A program made the translations under genes and the position numbers. From Cryomorphaceae bacterium (GTDB lineage: Bacteria; Bacteroidota; Bacteroidia; Flavobacteriales; Schleiferiaceae), in the NCBI GenBank assembly GCA_013205365.1, contig JABMNC010000075.1, forward strand, positions 1 through 9,920: a stretch of 9,920 nucleotides of DNA, written 5' to 3'. Of this stretch, positions 7,335 through 9,920 are shown in pieces. The notes under the pieces were generated by a model that did no database searches, was not told the DNA's origin, and saw only the letters and a program-made list of their open reading frames with translations. The stretch's first letter is position 1, and every line of letters begins with the position of its first letter.

Positions 7335-8174
7335 ATGGTCCCAATTACTGAATACCCCTCGCAAATTCGGCGCGACATACTGCGCATGGTCCACAAGCCT
7401 CAATCGGGACATCCGGGCGGCTCCATGGGCTGTACCGAGTTCTTTACCGCCCTCTACTTCGACGTAATGAGGCACAATCCCGAGGCCTTCCGCATGGACG
7501 GTCATGGAGAAGACCTGTTCTTTTTGAGCAACGGACACATCTCGCCCGTGTTCTACAGCACGCTGGCGCGGTCTGGCTACTTCCCAGTGGCAGAACTCTC
7601 AACCTTTCGGTTGATCAACTCCCGACTTCAGGGCCACCCTACAACCCACGACGGCTTGCCCGGGGTGCGCATCGCAAGCGGATCACTAGGGCAGGGACTC
7701 AGTGTTGCGGTAGGAGCTGCCCAAGCCAAAAAACTCCACGGCGACCCGCACCTGGTCTTCACCCTGCACGGCGACGGCGAGCTTCAAGAAGGCCAAATCT
7801 GGGAAGCCGCACTCTATGCGGGCGGCAAAAAAGTGGACAACCTTATTGCCACCGTCGACGCCAACGGCCAGCAAATTGACGGAAGCACCGACGAAGTACT
7901 CCCCATGGGTGACTTGGGAGCCAAGTTTAGCGCCTTTGGATGGGACGTGCTGCACCTCGAGCAGGGTAACGACCTCCATGCGGTTCAGGCCGCACTGCGG
8001 CAGGCCATAACCCGAACGGGTAAAGGCAAGCCCGTAGCACTAATCATGAAGACGGCCATGGGTCACGGGGTCGACTTTATGGCCGGAACCCACAAATGGC
8101 ACGGCATCGCCCCCAACGACGACGAACTAGCCCGCGCCCTGGCGCAGTGCCCAGAAACATTGGGCGACTACTAA
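7335..8174 (+). CDS. tkt: Transketolase, N-terminal (thiamine diphosphate-binding) subunit of a split enzyme
   Basis: Transketolase moves two-carbon ketol units between sugar phosphates in the non-oxidative pentose phosphate pathway. This 279-residue protein is only the N-terminal third of a normal roughly 660-residue enzyme. It ends with a proper stop, so it is a natural split subunit, not a truncation. Motifs: SGHPGGSMG (24-32) with H26, SNGHISP (65-71) with H68, QGHPT (99-103) with H101, GSLGQGLSVAVGAA (116-129), and the ThDP/metal motif running from GDGELQEG (146-153) to DANGQQIDG (175-183), with N177 as the metal ligand. It ends with the MGHGVDFM and HKWHG segment. The C-terminal subunit begins at 9592, beyond the VWA gene. 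The start at 7335 fits the conserved beginning; no ribosome-binding site is visible. Confidence 0.95.
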   Translation: MVPITEYPSQIRRDILRMVHKPQSGHPGGSMGCTEFFTALYFDVMRHNPEAFRMDGHGEDLFFLSNGHISPVFYSTLARSGYFPVAELSTFRLINSRLQGHPTTHDGLPGVRIASGSLGQGLSVAVGAAQAKKLHGDPHLVFTLHGDGELQEGQIWEAALYAGGKKVDNLIATVDANGQQIDGSTDEVLPMGDLGAKFSAFGWDVLHLEQGNDLHAVQAALRQAITRTGKGKPVALIMKTAMGHGVDFMAGTHKWHGIAPNDDELARALAQCPETLGDY

Positions 8175-8184
8175 AACCTTGCGC

Positions 8185-9579
8185 ATGCTTCGCAGTGGAC
8201 TCCTTGCACTCCTTTTAATCGCCGGAAGCCTCAGGGCCCTGGCGCAGGGAGTGCTGCCTCCGCCCGAAGTAAAACCCGAGCCGCTCACGCGAATTTTGTT
8301 TGTTTTTGACGCGTCCAATTCCATGTACGGACGCTGGCAAACCGGCACGCGCATGGAGGTGGCCCAACGGCTTATGCGCGAGCTGCTCGACAGCTTAGGG
8401 CAGATTGAGCGTCCGAACTTTGAATTGGCCCTAAGGGTATACGGCCACCAGAAACCGGTTCCGCCTCAAGACTGCAACGACACGAGGCTCGAAGTGGCCT
8501 TTAGCCCCAACTCGATTCCGCGCATTCAAAAAACCTTGGCCGGACTTCGACCCATGGGAACTACCCCCATTGCCCGAAGCTTAATTAAGGCAGGCAGTGA
8601 CTTCCCGGAATGCTCGGACTGCCGCAACATTATTATTTTGATCACCGACGGCGTGGAGGCCTGCGACGAAGACCCCTGTGCCGCATCGCGCATTTTGCAG
8701 CAGCGCGGAGTAATTCTCAAGCCCTTTGTCATTGGAATCGGACTAGAAAGCAACCTGGCCAAGGATTTTGGCTGCGTGGGGACCTACTACGACGCGGGAG
8801 ACGAACTCACCTTCACCAAGGCACTCAAGGTCATCATGACCCAGGCCCTCAACAATACCTCGGCGCAAATCAACCTTATTGATCACCTCGGAGTTCCCTC
8901 AGAAACCAACGTTCCCCTGGTGCTTTACAATGCCACTACCGGCCAAATGGAAGAAGTTTTGGTGCACACTATGAACTACGTAGGGCAACCCGATACCCTC
9001 GACCTGGATGCTCTAGTGACCTACCGCGGAACGGTATTCACGATTCCGCCGGTTGCTATTGCCGAGAGCGTCATTAACGCAGGCAAGCACAACAATATTG
9101 GCGCCAATGCCGCGCAGGGAGCACTGCGCCTGAGCATGTTCAGCGTCCCCAGCCGGCAAAGCATGCCATTAGCCGTAGTTCGCAGGCCCGGTTCCGCCGA
9201 CATTGTGCATGTTCAGCCCCTGGGCAGCGAGCAACGCTACCTAGTGGGCAGCTACGAGCTCGACATTCTTACCCTACCCCGCTACCGAATGTCGGTTGCT
9301 ATTGAAGGCGGAAAGGTGACCGAGTTGAGCATTCCCGCACCGGGCAGCGCGAGCGTAACGCTTAAAATCGCCAGCATCGGCGCGATTTTTTTGCGCGAAA
9401 ACGATCAATTCACCTACGTGGTTCCGCTTGACGAAGGCCAGGTGCGCCAGTCCTTTGCGCTGCAGCCCGGAACCTACACCATCGTATACCGACCAAAGTC
9501 CGCCCAGCAAACGGCCTACAGCAAAAGCCAAACCTTTACCGTGACCTCTGGAGCCACGGCCTTAGTTAACCTACAGTAA
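8185..9579 (+). CDS. Secreted von Willebrand factor A (VWA) domain protein with a beta-rich C-terminus
   Basis: The ATG at 8185 gives 464 residues; an in-frame TTG at 8179 would add only two. Residues 1-20 (MLRSGLLALLLIAGSLRALA) are a signal peptide, likely cut before Q21; there is no lipobox cysteine. A VWA domain spans about 35-225 with a complete metal-ion-dependent adhesion site: DASNS (42-46), GTTPIA (125-130) and ITDG (153-156). The domain holds all six cysteines of the protein (97, 143, 146, 160, 165, 197), which suggests three disulfides outside the cytoplasm. Residues about 228-464 carry no cysteine and look beta-rich, with sections such as YLVGSYELDILTLPR (352-366) and a last part ending TYTIVYRPKS and a terminal beta strand; this resembles stacked Ig-like or PEGA-like domains, but I cannot name them. 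VWA domains usually bind protein ligands. The gene lies 10 bases after the transketolase N-subunit and 12 before the C-subunit, implying co-transcription. Its function is unknown. Confidence 0.93.
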   Translation: MLRSGLLALLLIAGSLRALAQGVLPPPEVKPEPLTRILFVFDASNSMYGRWQTGTRMEVAQRLMRELLDSLGQIERPNFELALRVYGHQKPVPPQDCNDTRLEVAFSPNSIPRIQKTLAGLRPMGTTPIARSLIKAGSDFPECSDCRNIIILITDGVEACDEDPCAASRILQQRGVILKPFVIGIGLESNLAKDFGCVGTYYDAGDELTFTKALKVIMTQALNNTSAQINLIDHLGVPSETNVPLVLYNATTGQMEEVLVHTMNYVGQPDTLDLDALVTYRGTVFTIPPVAIAESVINAGKHNNIGANAAQGALRLSMFSVPSRQSMPLAVVRRPGSADIVHVQPLGSEQRYLVGSYELDILTLPRYRMSVAIEGGKVTELSIPAPGSASVTLKIASIGAIFLRENDQFTYVVPLDEGQVRQSFALQPGTYTIVYRPKSAQQTAYSKSQTFTVTSGATALVNLQ

Positions 9580-9591
9580 CCCTACCTACCT

Positions 9592-9920
9592 ATGCACCCC
9601 TACATTAACCAAGGAAGCCAAGATACCCGGAGCGGTTTTGGCGCCGGCCTGCTTGAACTCGGACGCCGCAACCCCAAGGTCGTTGCCCTTTGTGCCGACC
9701 TCACTGGCTCGCTTAAAATGGACGCCTTTGCCAAGGAATTCCCCGAGCGCTTCTTTCAGACCGGAATTGCCGAGGCGCACATGATGAGCATGGCGGCGGG
9801 CCTGACCATCGGGGGCTGGATTCCGTTCACGGGCACCTTTGCAAACTTCTCTACGGGGCGCGTTTATGATCAGATTCGGCAGAGCATCGCCTACTCTGAC
9901 AAAAACGTGAAGATTTGTGC
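9592..9920 (+). CDS. tkt: Transketolase, C-terminal (pyrimidine-binding) subunit, partial
   Basis: The ATG at 9592 opens a frame that runs off the right edge (109 complete codons). It begins MHPYINQGSQDTRSGFGAGL. It has the transketolase pyrimidine-binding domain features: VVALCADLTGS (30-40), then FFQTGIAEAHMMSMAAGL (54-71), whose E61 corresponds to the catalytic glutamate that contacts the aminopyrimidine of thiamine diphosphate. GWIPFTGTFANFSTGRVYDQIRQ follows at 75-97. In family members the remaining part would hold the rest of this domain and the C-terminal domain. It should pair with the N-terminal subunit at 7335-8174 to rebuild the active site at the interface. It starts 12 bases after the VWA stop. 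The start is the first ATG in frame and is followed at once by family-like sequence. Confidence 0.93.
   Translation, partial: MHPYINQGSQDTRSGFGAGLLELGRRNPKVVALCADLTGSLKMDAFAKEFPERFFQTGIAEAHMMSMAAGLTIGGWIPFTGTFANFSTGRVYDQIRQSIAYSDKNVKIC

Noticed and set aside
7335..8174. Transketolase as a truncated pseudogene
   Set aside because: The protein ends cleanly after the thiamine-diphosphate domain and the complementary half follows in the same operon, the pattern of a natural two-subunit enzyme.
8179..8184. TTG at 8179 as the start of the VWA gene
   Set aside because: It adds only two residues before an ATG that begins a normal signal peptide; the ATG is the more likely start.

Overview
The window looks like chromosomal DNA from a member of the Bacteroidota, probably a Flavobacteriales-like marine or freshwater lineage. 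The reasons are: ParE and ParC of the Bacteroidota topoisomerase IV type, a transketolase split into two polypeptides, a secreted choice-of-anchor B propeller protein, a TAnnTTTG-type promoter element ahead of ychF, and no clear Shine-Dalgarno sequence at any of the seven starts. Placement below phylum is inference. I see no tRNA, rRNA, CRISPR array, insertion sequence or prophage.

Minus strand, right to left (7256 down to 1): ychF (ribosome-associated ATPase), a 98-base gap, then parE, parC and a secreted beta-propeller gene packed end to end. parE and parC overlap by 8 bases, and parC is 2 bases from the propeller gene. ParE and ParC together form topoisomerase IV, which unlinks daughter chromosomes. 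The propeller gene has a signal peptide and no evident link to DNA topology. It runs off the left edge and was found by reading the open frame from 1476 to base 1.

Plus strand, left to right (7335 to 9920): the N-terminal half of transketolase, a secreted VWA-domain protein, then the start of the C-terminal half of transketolase, which is cut by the right edge. Spacers are 10 and 12 bases, so this reads as one operon. The two transketolase halves should assemble into one thiamine-diphosphate enzyme of the pentose phosphate pathway, yet an exported protein gene lies between them. The two gene sets are divergent around a 78-base region (7257-7334) that holds the promoter candidates.

Most of the window is housekeeping. 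The parts most worth a second look are the VWA gene inside the split transketolase, the evenly spaced His-Asn/His-Asp motifs in the propeller protein, the alanine at the usual quinolone-contact serine of ParC, and a 10-base motif shared upstream of ychF and parE.
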